Shown here: positions 1 through 8,376 of the stretch, in pieces
How the letters are laid out: the number at the start of each line of letters is the position of its first letter
Position numbering within the stretch: the stretch's first letter is position 1
Source of the DNA: an uncultured Acidimicrobiales bacterium
GTDB lineage: Bacteria > Actinomycetota > Acidimicrobiia > Acidimicrobiales > SZUA-35
NCBI GenBank assembly: GCA_937922805.1
Contig: CALAJV010000004.1
Location: 62,001 to 126,000 of the forward strand
Length of the DNA: 64,000 nt
Reading direction: 5' to 3'
Position numbers and translations under genes: made by a program
The notes under the pieces: generated by a model
What the model was told of the DNA's origin: nothing
Seen by the model: the letters and a program-made list of their open reading frames with translations, nothing else
The model's database searches: none

Positions 1-488
1 GAGGCGACTTAACTGAACGCTGCCAGTTGACCAAACCGGTGGCATCGTGAAAAGAAGCTTCCGGCAGGTTGTCGACCAGTGACTGATGGGCTCGGGGCGA
101 GTAGTAGTAGCCGTCCAGTTCGACTGCCACTCGGCTGGAGCCCCAGTCTCGTTCGAGGAGCTTCTCGGCTAGGTATTCGCTTGCGTGTCTCTCGGTCGAC
201 ATTACATAGTGGTCGGGGTAGCCGATGATGTCGTCAGCTGGCAGGTATGTGGTCCGAAGCGCTCCCAGCGAATCCATATAGCGCCCAAACCAGACCGGAC
301 CACCCGATGGGCCAACGATGACGCATTGTGGGGTATAGAACGACCACCCGTCATACCCCGTCAACCAAGCCATGTTCGATGGGTCGGTGACGATAAGTAC
401 TTCGATAGTGGAAGCCGCCATGGCGGTACGAGTTCGGGTTAGCCTGTCGGCGAACTCTTCCCGAGTGAAGTGCAGTGTTGGTTCCATG
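1..488 (-). CDS. doeA: Ectoine hydrolase (M24 family), 3' end outside window
   Basis: The visible 162 residues are the N-terminal creatinase-like domain of an M24-fold hydrolase. They resemble DoeA/EutD, which opens the ectoine ring as the first step of using ectoine as carbon and nitrogen source. Seen: TDPSNMAWLTGYDGWSFY near residues 30-50, GYPDHYVMSTERH near 90-105, and DATGLVNWQRSVKSP at the cut edge, all as I recall them from DoeA. The catalytic pita-bread domain lies beyond the left edge. Start is the ATG at 488. Ordinary Xaa-Pro aminopeptidase is the alternative, but the GYDGWSFY and YPDHYV blocks favour ectoine hydrolase. The eutABC or doeB partners would have to lie outside the window. 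Confidence 0.8.
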
Positions 489-656
489 CCAAACCGATCC
501 TAGTGGGTCCCGGAGACGCCCAAGAGCCAACCTTTCAACCGTCAAGCTCAGATAGCGAACGGGCCAGCGTGGATCTCGAACCGATGCCTCGGACGTGCGA
601 ATTAGACCAACGAATTCGGCGTGCCATCCCAGAAATGTCATGACTGGCGGTGGCCA

Positions 657-1835
657 CTAGATCGATTCCAACGCTTGATCGAGGTCGGCTAGAAGATCAT
701 CGATGTCTTCGATGCCAGCGCTGTACCGGATCAGTCCTTCGGGGATACCAAGCGCTTCACGTTCGGCCGCGGTGCATTCAACATGGCTTGTTGTAGCGGG
801 CGGCCCGACGATTGTTTCTACTGCGCCGAGATTAGCGGCTCGGTGAGCGAAACGAAGTCGGGGCAAAAACCCTCGAACGGAGTTGAGATCGTTGCCGAGG
901 CTGAAGCTCAACATGCCACCGAAGCCGCTCATTTGTTTCGCCGCCACCGAGTGACTGGGATGAGAGGCCAAACCCGGGTAATTCACCGCGGTAACCTTGG
1001 GGTGGTTAGCCAAGTATTCGGCAACGGCTAGGGCGTTGGCGTTCTGTCTCTCTATGCGGAGGCTGAGTGTCTTCATGCCTCGCAACAGCAAGTAGGCGGC
1101 CTCGGGGTGGAGGGTGGCTCCGTTTATCTCTCGATAGCCGTAGATAGTTTTGATCAGTTCTTTGCTTCCCACAGCGACACCGCCGAGGGCGTCAGCGTGA
1201 CCGCCCAAGAACTTCGTAGCTGAATGGACGACGAGGTCGGCCCCGTACGCCAACGGCAACTGATTGATCGGCGTAGCAAACGTATTGTCAACCATGACCG
1301 TTGCCCCGACAGCGTGGCCTGCCGCAGTCAGCCGAGCCAGGTCGAGAACTTTTAGCGTCGGGTTTGTAGGTGTTTCAAGGTAAAGCAGGTCGCAGCCATC
1401 GGCGATAGCGGCCTCGATGGCTTCGGTTTGGTTGGTGTCAACCAGTACACACTCATATCCCATTCGAGGTAGATGATTGGTGAACAGCTGACTGGTGCCG
1501 CCATAGGTGTCTTTGACACTGACGATACGTTGGCCCGGCGAAACGATCGAGTGTAATGCGTTGCTGATAATGGCCATGCCAGTAGATGCCGAAGTGGCCG
1601 CCTCCCCACCCTCGAGGAGGCGGACCTTCTCTTCGAATACCTCAACGGTTGGATTGGTGTTTCGGCCGTAAATGTGGCCGTCTGTTTTGCCGAGTGCTAC
1701 ATCTAGCCACGAGTCAAGATCGGGATAGCCAAACGACACGCTATGCACAACAGGAACTTGGGTTGCTCCGTCAAGAAGATGGCGTTCTTCGCCACCCCAA
1801 ATAGTGATCGTCGACTGCTTTGGCTCAGTGGTCAT
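657..1835 (-). CDS. Cystathionine gamma-synthase/gamma-lyase family PLP enzyme
   Basis: This cytosolic fold-type I PLP enzyme of the trans-sulfuration (Cys/Met metabolism) family acts on cystathionine, homocysteine precursors or methionine. Seen: YGRNTNPT near residue 57, the phosphate-loop region SASTGMAI, DNTFATP, and the PLP lysine in SATKFLGGH. The C-terminal block RYSAGIEDIDDL is typical. Length of 392 residues is normal for the family. The ATG at 1835 is preferred; an in-frame TTG six bases earlier also exists. It lies 168 bp upstream of the ectoine hydrolase start on the same strand, so co-transcription is possible. The sequence does not separate synthase from lyase. Confidence 0.85.
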   Translation of the reverse strand: MTTEPKQSTITIWGGEERHLLDGATQVPVVHSVSFGYPDLDSWLDVALGKTDGHIYGRNTNPTVEVFEEKVRLLEGGEAATSASTGMAIISNALHSIVSPGQRIVSVKDTYGGTSQLFTNHLPRMGYECVLVDTNQTEAIEAAIADGCDLLYLETPTNPTLKVLDLARLTAAGHAVGATVMVDNTFATPINQLPLAYGADLVVHSATKFLGGHADALGGVAVGSKELIKTIYGYREINGATLHPEAAYLLLRGMKTLSLRIERQNANALAVAEYLANHPKVTAVNYPGLASHPSHSVAAKQMSGFGGMLSFSLGNDLNSVRGFLPRLRFAHRAANLGAVETIVGPPATTSHVECTAAEREALGIPEGLIRYSAGIEDIDDLLADLDQALESI

Positions 1836-1876
1836 TCTCAAAGCGTAGTGTCAGCGCATCTTCGCCGCCCAGATAG

Positions 1877-2632
1877 CTACGGCTGAGTCGGCAACGAGGA
1901 TGGGTCGGTGCCAACGATGAAGGTGTTGCCCTTGGTGTTAGACATCTCCTGCAACAGCCGAAGCTGATAGAGCGCTGGATTATCGTTCATCATCGACGCC
2001 GCGTTAGCCAGGCTTCGAACAGCTGCTGTCTCGGCTCGGGCTCGCTCCAAGGCTGCTCGGCCGGCAAGCTGAGCATTGACAACTTGGGCCAATAACGCTC
2101 GCTGTTCTCCTGGAACCACAAGATCACGCAACGCCAAACTAGAAACAGTCACGCCGAGCGGTTCAGCCGCGAGTTTGGTTGCAGCCAGTAGTGGTTCGTC
2201 GACTTCGGAGCGCGCTGTTATCAACTCCTCAAGAGTTCGGTTTGTAACCTCGGCTCTAAGCGCGAGTTGCAAGGCCAGGTGAAGCTGCTCGTTCCAGTTA
2301 CCAGATCTAAGGGCAACCACCGGGTCGTGAATTTGGACGATCACGGAAACGGTAGCTCGAGCGGTTACCCCGTCGGAGGTTAGAATCTCTTGGCTCCGAA
2401 TAGCGAGGCTCTGGGGAACCGCAGACTGGAACACGATTCGGTCTCGGTTTGGGCGGAGACGGTGCATGCCCGGAGGGAGCACTTGCTCAATCCGACCGTC
2501 GCGAAAGAGCACTGCGTGTTCGAGTTCATCAACCATGATTTTGCTGGCAAACAGCCCCGCTCCCGTTGCTTCCCGGTTGCGGCCCGCCAGGTAATACTGG
2601 GTGCCCGTTGTGCGATTTCGTTTTCGGAACAT
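1877..2632 (-). CDS. SPFH/prohibitin-domain (slipin-like) protein
   Basis: An SPFH (stomatin/prohibitin/flotillin) domain protein. Relatives form oligomeric scaffolds on the inner face of the membrane. Seen: the core from about residue 35 to 200 with VLPPGMHRL, the SQEILTSDGVTARATVSVIVQI strand pair, and an Ala/Glu-rich helix containing LERARAETAAVRSLANAA. The start is set by a GGAGG Shine-Dalgarno seven bases before the ATG at 2632. The frame stays open about 140 bases further upstream, but that part looks non-coding. No clear N-terminal transmembrane helix is seen, so membrane attachment is uncertain. No NfeD partner sits beside it; the NfeD gene in this window is 33 kb away. Confidence 0.75.
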   Translation of the reverse strand: MFRKRNRTTGTQYYLAGRNREATGAGLFASKIMVDELEHAVLFRDGRIEQVLPPGMHRLRPNRDRIVFQSAVPQSLAIRSQEILTSDGVTARATVSVIVQIHDPVVALRSGNWNEQLHLALQLALRAEVTNRTLEELITARSEVDEPLLAATKLAAEPLGVTVSSLALRDLVVPGEQRALLAQVVNAQLAGRAALERARAETAAVRSLANAASMMNDNPALYQLRLLQEMSNTKGNTFIVGTDPSSLPTQP

Positions 2633-2995
2633 GATTCCTCCGACTGTTGGTCGGCGTGGTTGTTTGTAATTTCGGACTGACCCAAAAGAGGGGTGCGGAT
2701 AGCGAGCGTAAGATGTGGCGGGGGCCCAAAACCCGCAAAGCCACATAACCACGTTGCCGCTAGGCGAACCCAACAGCGCCTCACTATCTCACACCCATCC
2801 TGGTCATGGGATTCGAACCCACATCAATTATGAGTTGATGTTGCCGGATGACGGGGCCAACGAGCACAGCAACCCAAAATCTGGGCTGGCCGTCTCAGAC
2901 ATCCGTCGAACACGACCCTAACAGCTATCCGGTTTCGGGGTCGAGCGAATTACCGCTCAGTTTGGCTATGGAACAGACCGAGTCAGTCAGAAATG
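2633..2995. other. Gene-free stretch with a tRNA-like fragment
   Basis: No credible coding sequence is seen in these 363 bases, which lie between the end of yaaA and the start of the SPFH gene. The only structured part is the tRNA-like fragment on the minus strand at 2798-2841. A leader or promoter for the SPFH gene must lie here, but I see no clear -10/-35 pair. Confidence 0.5.
2798..2841 (-). other. tRNA-like fragment (T-arm plus CAU-type anticodon hairpin)
   Basis: Read on the minus strand, 2806-2822 forms a T-arm with stem GTGGG/CCCAT and loop TTCGAAT. Directly before it, 2821-2841 forms a perfect 7-bp hairpin ACATCAA/TTGATGT with loop CTCATAA, the usual loop of CAU-anticodon tRNAs. No variable loop separates the two arms, and no 5' acceptor strand matching GACCAGG is found upstream. 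It does not fold as a complete tRNA. It may be a decayed tRNA, an integration scar or chance. Confidence 0.3.
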
Positions 2996-3781
2996 TTAGT
3001 CAACTTTTCGGCGAGTGAATACCGGGCGGTCATCGGTGGAGCGTTTAGCATCGAACGCATAGCCCATTTCGTCGAACGCGCCGAGATCAGACACGGAGTC
3101 GATTTTGTTGCGGATCATCCAGCCCGCCATTGCCCCTCTTGCCCGCTTGGCAAAAAACGCAACTACTTTGTAGTCGCCATCACCTTTAGCGTCGAGAAAC
3201 GCGGGGGCAACTATGGGGGCAGCCAGGGCCGACTTCTTCACTGATTTGAAGTATTCATTGGAGGCTAGGTTCACGAGCACCTCATCGCCGGGGCTGGCTG
3301 CGATGTCGTTGTTGAGGACTTCGGTGATGGCCTCACCCCAGAATTGATAGAGGTCTTTGCCTCTGCTGGTTTTCAGTTTGGTCCCCATCTCTAACCGATA
3401 CGGCATCATCAGATCGAGCGGTCGTAACACGCCGTAGAGGCCGGACAGAATACGAAGCGACTTCTGGGCCCGGGTGAAGTCGGCTGCCTTGAATTGATTG
3501 CGGGCATCCATACCGGCATACACATCGCCGTCGAATGCGAGAATTGCTGCTCGCGAATTTTCCGCAGTAAATGGAATTTCCCAGTTTTGGAAGCGATCGA
3601 AGTTCAATTCAGCTAGCGACTCTGAGACGCCCATGAGTGAACCGATTTTTGCCGGCGATTTTTTGGCCATAACCTCAACCAGCGCAGCCGAATGCTCAAG
3701 CATCACAGGCTCGGAGGATTTTTTAGTAGCCAGAGGCGATTCGTAGTCGAGCGACTTAGCAGGGGAAAGAACAGCAAGCAC
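2996..3781 (-). CDS. yaaA: YaaA family peroxide-stress protein (DUF328)
   Basis: YaaA binds DNA and helps limit hydrogen-peroxide damage by affecting intracellular free iron in E. coli. The 261 residues match the family's usual length of about 255-260. Seen: the N-terminal LSPAKSLDYESP, the LNFDRFQNW region near residue 60, AFDGDVYAGMDA, LRILSGLYGVLRPLDLMMPYRLEMG, and VNLASNEYFKSV. The C-terminal KRARGAMAGWMIRNKI block is also typical. The gene stands alone, with a strong terminator for the neighbouring lipoprotein gene at its 5' side. Assignment rests on several conserved blocks and is firm; function here is inferred from the family. Confidence 0.9.
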   Translation of the reverse strand: MLAVLSPAKSLDYESPLATKKSSEPVMLEHSAALVEVMAKKSPAKIGSLMGVSESLAELNFDRFQNWEIPFTAENSRAAILAFDGDVYAGMDARNQFKAADFTRAQKSLRILSGLYGVLRPLDLMMPYRLEMGTKLKTSRGKDLYQFWGEAITEVLNNDIAASPGDEVLVNLASNEYFKSVKKSALAAPIVAPAFLDAKGDGDYKVVAFFAKRARGAMAGWMIRNKIDSVSDLGAFDEMGYAFDAKRSTDDRPVFTRRKVD

Positions 3782-3827
3782 GCTTCCATTGTTACTCGAT
3801 AAGCGTCAATTTGCGCCTATCAAGTGG

Positions 3828-3874
3828 AGAAAACGAAAACGATAATGGGGCCTGCTGAACCAGCAGACCCCATT
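3828..3874 (-). terminator. Rho-independent terminator of the acidic lipoprotein gene
   Basis: On the minus strand 3844-3874 forms AATGGGG/CCCCATT plus an inner CTGCT/AGCAG stem with one mismatch and a 5-nt loop. It is followed by the T-rich run ATCGTTTTCGTTTTC. It begins about 50 bases after the lipoprotein stop codon. Confidence 0.8.
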
Positions 3875-3922
3875 GATCGAAACAGTTTCCTTGGTGGCAC
3901 CGAGGTGCCTGAACCAGGGTGC

Positions 3923-4498
3923 TTACTTGATTATCATGCCCTTGACGATTTCGAAGGTTGCATCGTCAACGTCTGGCAAAGCAGCCTTGAGAGCGTCAGC
4001 GTCAGCGTATGGTGCGCCAGCTTTGATGGCGTCAGCAACGGTTGCAGCGTCAGCTACACCAGCAGCTTCAAGAGCGGCGGTGATGTCCTCGACTGAAGCA
4101 GTCTCTGGGTCGAGATCTGAATGGTCGCCGTCTTCCATGGCGTCGTCTTCCATGGCGTCATCTTCCATGGCGTCGTCTTCCATGGCGTCATCGACCATTT
4201 CTTCGCCGTCTTCCATGACGTCTTCAGCAGCGTCAGTTGCTGCGTCGCCAGCGTCACCAGCTGCGTCGGTTACCTCTTCGGCAGCGTCGGTTGCTGCGTC
4301 GCCAGCGTCTTCAGCGAGGTCGCCAGCTACGTCACCAGCATCATCGGCAACATCAGCTGCTGCGTCGCCAGCGTCTTCGACAACGTCAGTCGCGCCGTCA
4401 ACAACGTCGGTTGCTTCGCCGCAGGCTACTGCACCAAAGGTGAGCATGGTGCCGAGGGCGAAGGTGATTGCGGTCTTTTTGAGTGTTTCAGCTTGCAT
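3923..4498 (-). CDS. Acidic repeat lipoprotein with C-terminal helix-hairpin-helix-like region
   Basis: I do not recognise this as a named family. The 191-residue product starts with a signal peptide ending in a lipobox (GAVAC, Cys near residue 26), so it should be anchored outside the membrane. Residues about 30-105 are low-complexity Ala/Asp/Thr/Glu repeats such as AADVADDAGD. Four MEDDA-type repeats follow. The last 55 residues (SVEDITAALEAAG...DVDDATFEIVKG) look like the ComEA-type helix-hairpin-helix fold. The start is set by GGAGAG seven bases before the ATG at 4498; a further in-frame extension to 4549 is not credible. A GCGACC/GGTCGC hairpin lies in the leader and a strong terminator follows. 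Confidence 0.75.
   Translation of the reverse strand: MQAETLKKTAITFALGTMLTFGAVACGEATDVVDGATDVVEDAGDAAADVADDAGDVAGDLAEDAGDAATDAAEEVTDAAGDAGDAATDAAEDVMEDGEEMVDDAMEDDAMEDDAMEDDAMEDGDHSDLDPETASVEDITAALEAAGVADAATVADAIKAGAPYADADALKAALPDVDDATFEIVKGMIIK
4131..4190 (-). repeat. 15-bp tandem repeat encoding MEDDA units
   Basis: CCATGG recurs exactly every 15 bp at 4135, 4150, 4165 and 4180. The linkers alternate between CGTCGTCTT and CGTCATCTT. The repeat lies inside the acidic lipoprotein gene and encodes four copies of an AMEDD-like pentapeptide. Such a repeat can change copy number by slippage without breaking the frame. Confidence 0.9.
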
Positions 4499-4868
4499 TT
4501 GAATTCTCTCCATTTGTTGAGATAGAAGCGACCGATCTGGTCGCGGCATCTCGCTTACTTGAATTTCTTGTTTACTTGCTCTTGCTCTTTATGTGATTTT
4601 TCGCTCGTTCAATGGCATCACAATTATCTGAGACCATGTTTTGTCTCAGAGCCTGTTCCACCATTTGACGTGCCCGAAGCATGGTAGTGAGCTTTCGAGG
4701 TATCACACTGTGGCTCATGCCACCTGAAAATTGCCGACTCCGCGCCAGCCATGATGGCACGATCTGCTAGCAACACTTGCCCATTGGCTGCTGGTCTAGA
4801 ACTATGGGTCTGATCAGGCCTATACGCCCAAATCGAACTGTTAGATAGTCGAATTATCCTGGAAGGAA
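4499..4868. other. Intergenic stretch with two hairpins
   Basis: The leader of the minus-strand lipoprotein gene contains a 6-bp hairpin at 4528-4544 (GCGACC/GGTCGC). A second, perfect 8-bp hairpin TCTGAGAC/GTCTCAGA with an 8-nt loop lies at 4627-4650. A 62-codon minus-strand frame (4572-4760) is open but has no ribosome-binding site or recognisable domain, so I do not call it. The 3' part must hold the promoter of the amidohydrolase operon. Confidence 0.5.
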
Positions 4869-6536
4869 TTGTTGTCGAATAGTCTAGAAACGTCACCTTT
4901 AACTGTCTTTACGGCCCGCTCGGTCCGAACAATGGAAGCGTCGATGCCAACAGCGGAGGCCATAGCGGTCCGTGATGGTCGGATCGTCGAAGTAGGAACC
5001 CTAGAGACGTTACGGCCCTGGCTCGATCGCTATGAGCACGAGATCGACGATACGTTCGCAGACCATGTGATCTTGCCGGGTTTCATCGATCCCCATCTAC
5101 ATCCGTCGATGGCCGCCATTCTGTTGCCTATGAACTTCACTACGGCGGTCGATTGGGATCTGCCGTGGTCAAAGATTGACGCGGTTCGGACACCAGCCGA
5201 GTTCCACAAACGACTGGTTCAACTCAACCGTGAGATGGAGTCGGGCGAGCCGTTGTTTGCTTGGGGACATCACCCACTTTGGCACGGACCGGTCAACCGT
5301 CAGGCTCTCAACGAGATTTCGGCTGAGCGTCCGATTGTCGTTTGGCATCGCGGGTATCACTCGTTGGTTGTTAATGATGCCTGCCTGGATTGGATGAACC
5401 TCGACCTAGAGGCGGCAGCAAGACACCCTCATATCGATCTTGATCGCGGCACATTCTTTGAAACGGGACTCAGCGTCGCCAATCGTCAAATGAGAGCCTT
5501 CCTTCTTGAGCCCGCACGGTTCCGATCGGGTCTTGAACGAATGCGAGAAGTAATTCATCACGGGGGTCACACAACTATTGGCGACGCCGCCATGGGCATG
5601 TACGGCTTTGAACAAGAGTGGGATGATCTGCAAGCGGTCATGGAACAACCCGACACGCCTTTCCGTATTCAGTTAATGGCGTTTCCGTCTGGCTCTCCCC
5701 GAGCCAAGCTCACCGATGAGCAGATGGTTGAGCGAATTCTGTCCTACCCGACCCGCAATACCCACCGGCTTCGTTTCAGCGACCACGTGAAAATGTTCGC
5801 CGACGGTGGTTTCTTCGCCGAACTACTCATGTTGAAACCACCAGGCCATCTAGACGGACGGCATGGTGAATGGTTGACGTCACCCGAACGATTCGAGCAA
5901 CTGGCCAGAGTGATGTGGAACGCTGGTCTCAAGATCCATGTCCATAGCACCGGAGACCTTGGTGCTGAGCTAATTCTGACTACCTTAGAAAAGCTGATGT
6001 GGGAGCGACCACGTTTTGATCACCGGTTTACGTTCGAGCACTTTGGACTGTCGACGTCGCAACAGGTTGATCGGATGGCCCAACTGGGGGCGTTGGCTTC
6101 GGTCAACTCATATTACGTCCACGAGATCTCTCGAGCGTTCGCCGACAATGTTCTTGGATATGAGCGAGCATCTCAAATGTCGCGGATGGGTTCATTGGAG
6201 CGAGCCGGTGTCCGATTCGCCATCCATTCCGATTTCACCATGTCACCGGCAAAGCCACTATTCAACGCCTGGGTCGCCGCAAACCGGCGTACAGAGTCGG
6301 GCGAGATCATGGCACCAAACGAACGGGTATCGCTTGACGCAGCGATGCGGGCCATCACCGCTAATGCGGCTTTCGTACTTGGCCTCGAGGATGAGGTGGG
6401 CTCGTTGCGATGGGGCAAACAGGCCGACTTCACCATCCTGGAAGCCGACCCCTATGAGGTTGGGGTCGAGGGTCTGCGTGATATTCCACTTTGGGGAACC
6501 GTCTTCGAAGGTCAGAAGTTTCCGATTCGCTCATGA
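4869..6536 (+). CDS. Amidohydrolase family protein (YtcJ-like, amidohydrolase 3)
   Basis: A metal-dependent hydrolase of the amidohydrolase superfamily, close to the YtcJ/LAF3 group; the substrate is unknown. Seen: the metal ligands in GFIDPHLHPS (His76 and His78), the C-terminal half with KIHVHSTGD, FTFEHFG, the acid in FAIHSDF, and the closing block GSLRWGKQADFTILEADPY. The 555-residue length is usual. The start is a TTG at 4869 or the adjacent TTG at 4872, behind GGAAGGAA; no better ATG exists nearby. Its stop codon overlaps the start of the CobW gene by ATGA, so the two are translationally coupled. That suggests the GTPase may supply metal, perhaps zinc, to this enzyme. Confidence 0.85.
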   Translation: MLSNSLETSPLTVFTARSVRTMEASMPTAEAIAVRDGRIVEVGTLETLRPWLDRYEHEIDDTFADHVILPGFIDPHLHPSMAAILLPMNFTTAVDWDLPWSKIDAVRTPAEFHKRLVQLNREMESGEPLFAWGHHPLWHGPVNRQALNEISAERPIVVWHRGYHSLVVNDACLDWMNLDLEAAARHPHIDLDRGTFFETGLSVANRQMRAFLLEPARFRSGLERMREVIHHGGHTTIGDAAMGMYGFEQEWDDLQAVMEQPDTPFRIQLMAFPSGSPRAKLTDEQMVERILSYPTRNTHRLRFSDHVKMFADGGFFAELLMLKPPGHLDGRHGEWLTSPERFEQLARVMWNAGLKIHVHSTGDLGAELILTTLEKLMWERPRFDHRFTFEHFGLSTSQQVDRMAQLGALASVNSYYVHEISRAFADNVLGYERASQMSRMGSLERAGVRFAIHSDFTMSPAKPLFNAWVAANRRTESGEIMAPNERVSLDAAMRAITANAAFVLGLEDEVGSLRWGKQADFTILEADPYEVGVEGLRDIPLWGTVFEGQKFPIRS

Positions 6537-7525
6537 CTCAAACCACATCATCGGCGCTGGTGCCGGTATCAATAATCGGCGGCTACCTCGGGGCCGGGAA
6601 GACAACCTACATAAATCGGATTCTCACCGGGGATCACGGTCAGCGTCTTGCTGTGTTAGTGAACGACTTTGGCGCAATCAACATTGATGCATCGCTTATC
6701 GCTTCGACTGATGCCGAAATGGTGACCTTGGAAAACGGATGTGTCTGTTGTTCGATCGCTGACTCGTTGGGCGACAGCCTTGATTTCGTTTTGGACACCC
6801 AAAAGCCAGATCACATTGTGATCGAAGCGAGCGGGGTAGCCGACCCGGCCAAAATTGCGAACTACGGTCTTGGCTGGCCTGGTTGTCGGCTCGGAGCTGT
6901 AGTGGTTTTGGCCGATGCCGACGCTATACGCAACCAAGCACAAGACCAGTTCGTTGGTGAACTTGTCGTCCGCCAGTTACGCAGCGCTGATCGTGTTTTG
7001 TTGAGTAAAGCCGACATCGCTGGTACAGCTCAAACTGAAGCAACGGTCGATTGGATCTACGACCTGACGGGCCTTACTCCAATCGTCGTCAACAACGGCA
7101 GCGCCAGCGACGAGTTGGACAATGTGCACGCCGACCCCTCGATCTTGTCGGCGTTGCGACAGCCTGACTTTGAAAACTATTCGATGGCAACGTTATCGAT
7201 CAACTCAGAAATCAGTAAGGGCGGACAAGATGCGAATCAAATGTTTGAGACGTTCGAAGTTCTGGTTCCGCCAGCGATGTCTAGAGAAAAGATGGAGGCC
7301 ACGTTGTCGAAGTGGCCGGAGTCGGTGGTACGGGTCAAGGGAATCGTTGAACTTTGCGATGCGAACAATTCCGAGAGAAGGCCTTGTGTTGTTCAACGAG
7401 TTGGCGTTCGGGTAACAACCGATTGGTGGACTGGAGTAGAACGGCCGCCGACCAACAACGAGCTTTCTGTCGTCGTGCTGCGAGGCCAGGCAAACGAGCT
7501 CAAAACGGACATTGATTGGTACTAG
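6533..7525 (+). CDS. CobW/COG0523 family GTPase, putative metallochaperone
   Basis: A G3E-family GTPase; relatives deliver Zn, Co or nitrile-hydratase metals to client enzymes. Seen: P-loop GGYLGAGKTT at residues 16-25, the metal-binding C-x-C-C motif at Cys70, Cys72 and Cys73 in ENGCVCC, switch region EASGVADPA, SKADIAG for base recognition, and a C-terminal CobW_C-like domain with VVRVKGIV. Length is 330 residues from the ATG at 6533, which overlaps the amidohydrolase stop by 4 nt. The coupling makes that amidohydrolase its likely client. No Zur-like operator is apparent to me. Confidence 0.88.
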   Translation: MTQTTSSALVPVSIIGGYLGAGKTTYINRILTGDHGQRLAVLVNDFGAINIDASLIASTDAEMVTLENGCVCCSIADSLGDSLDFVLDTQKPDHIVIEASGVADPAKIANYGLGWPGCRLGAVVVLADADAIRNQAQDQFVGELVVRQLRSADRVLLSKADIAGTAQTEATVDWIYDLTGLTPIVVNNGSASDELDNVHADPSILSALRQPDFENYSMATLSINSEISKGGQDANQMFETFEVLVPPAMSREKMEATLSKWPESVVRVKGIVELCDANNSERRPCVVQRVGVRVTTDWWTGVERPPTNNELSVVVLRGQANELKTDIDWY

Positions 7526-7653
7526 GGCACCGAAACTTCGGCCGTGAAATCCCCGAAAAAGGCTACTACTTAGGCCTGGGTGCGGATCCCCTAGTGGTTT
7601 TGGGGGAAAGTCCTGATTCGCCCGTTGCGGTAACGTCTTTACAGTAGGTTCGT

Positions 7654-8340
7654 ATGACCGCTTCTCGGACCAACACCGATGCTTCGTTCGCCGGCGATAA
7701 GAAACATGGACAGTCGATGCTTTCCCGGTGGGAAAAACCGTTCATCGATCGCAACGTTGCCAAGCTGCCAAAGTGGATGATGAGCCACCATCTCACGATG
7801 TTCACGTTGGTTTGGTCTGCCGCAGTTTTGGGTTTCGGCTGGCTTGCCGGAAGCAACCCGCTGTGGTTGTTCGCTATGTCGGCGGTCGTAGCTGGCCAAT
7901 GGTTGACCGATTCGTTCGATGGATCTCTGGGCAAGCACCGGAAACAAGGATTGGTCAAGTGGGGATTCTTCATGGACCATTTCCTTGATCTGGTATTCGC
8001 CGGTTGTGTCGTGATTGCGTACTCGTTTTTGGCGCCAGAGGGCATGGGTTTCATGTTCCAGCTGCTGCTGTTGGCAACGACTGTCATGATGGGCCTGTCG
8101 TTCCTGGCCTTCGCCGCCACTAACCAGTTCAAAATTGCGTTTCTAGGGGTTGGCCCGACCGAGATTCGAATTGCCTACATCATGATCAACACTGCGCTGT
8201 TCTTCACCGGATCGGCCGTGTACGCCTGGGCTGTTCCGCTCGCCGTGATCGGCCATGTGGTAGCCATCGCCTTTATTGCCTGGCGGCTACAGCTCCAATT
8301 GTGGAACCAAGATAAGGCCGCCAACGTCGACGCCGCTTAG
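7654..8340 (+). CDS. CDP-alcohol phosphatidyltransferase family membrane protein
   Basis: An integral membrane enzyme of the family that joins a CDP-activated lipid to an alcohol, as in phospholipid synthesis. The 228-residue protein has about six hydrophobic segments. The catalytic motif is visible as DSFDGSLGK, a nine-residue gap, then GFFMDHFLD, giving all four aspartates. The usual Ala-Arg after DG is replaced by Gly-Lys, which is atypical. An AGTAGG ribosome-binding site precedes the ATG. The gene converges with the CcdA-like gene. The acceptor alcohol cannot be told from sequence. Confidence 0.78.
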   Translation: MTASRTNTDASFAGDKKHGQSMLSRWEKPFIDRNVAKLPKWMMSHHLTMFTLVWSAAVLGFGWLAGSNPLWLFAMSAVVAGQWLTDSFDGSLGKHRKQGLVKWGFFMDHFLDLVFAGCVVIAYSFLAPEGMGFMFQLLLLATTVMMGLSFLAFAATNQFKIAFLGVGPTEIRIAYIMINTALFFTGSAVYAWAVPLAVIGHVVAIAFIAWRLQLQLWNQDKAANVDAA

Positions 8341-8376
8341 CTACTGGCTAGTGGTGCCCCGGCAGTAGTCATACCC

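Noticed and set aside
2633-2995. tmRNA gene
   Set aside because: The gap is too short for a normal tmRNA of about 350 bases and no tag reading frame or acceptor pairing is seen.
3873-4502. Long plus-strand frame, Ser/Ala-rich
   Set aside because: Shadow of the repeat lipoprotein; its repeats mirror the Asp/Ala repeats of the minus strand, and the minus gene has a Shine-Dalgarno, lipobox and terminator.
4572-4760. Short minus-strand protein of 62 codons
   Set aside because: No ribosome-binding site or recognisable domain; hairpin sequence at 4627-4650 accounts for part of the frame.
7566-8132. Long minus-strand reading frame (188 codons)
   Set aside because: It is the antisense shadow of the CDP-alcohol phosphatidyltransferase gene, which carries a full catalytic motif.
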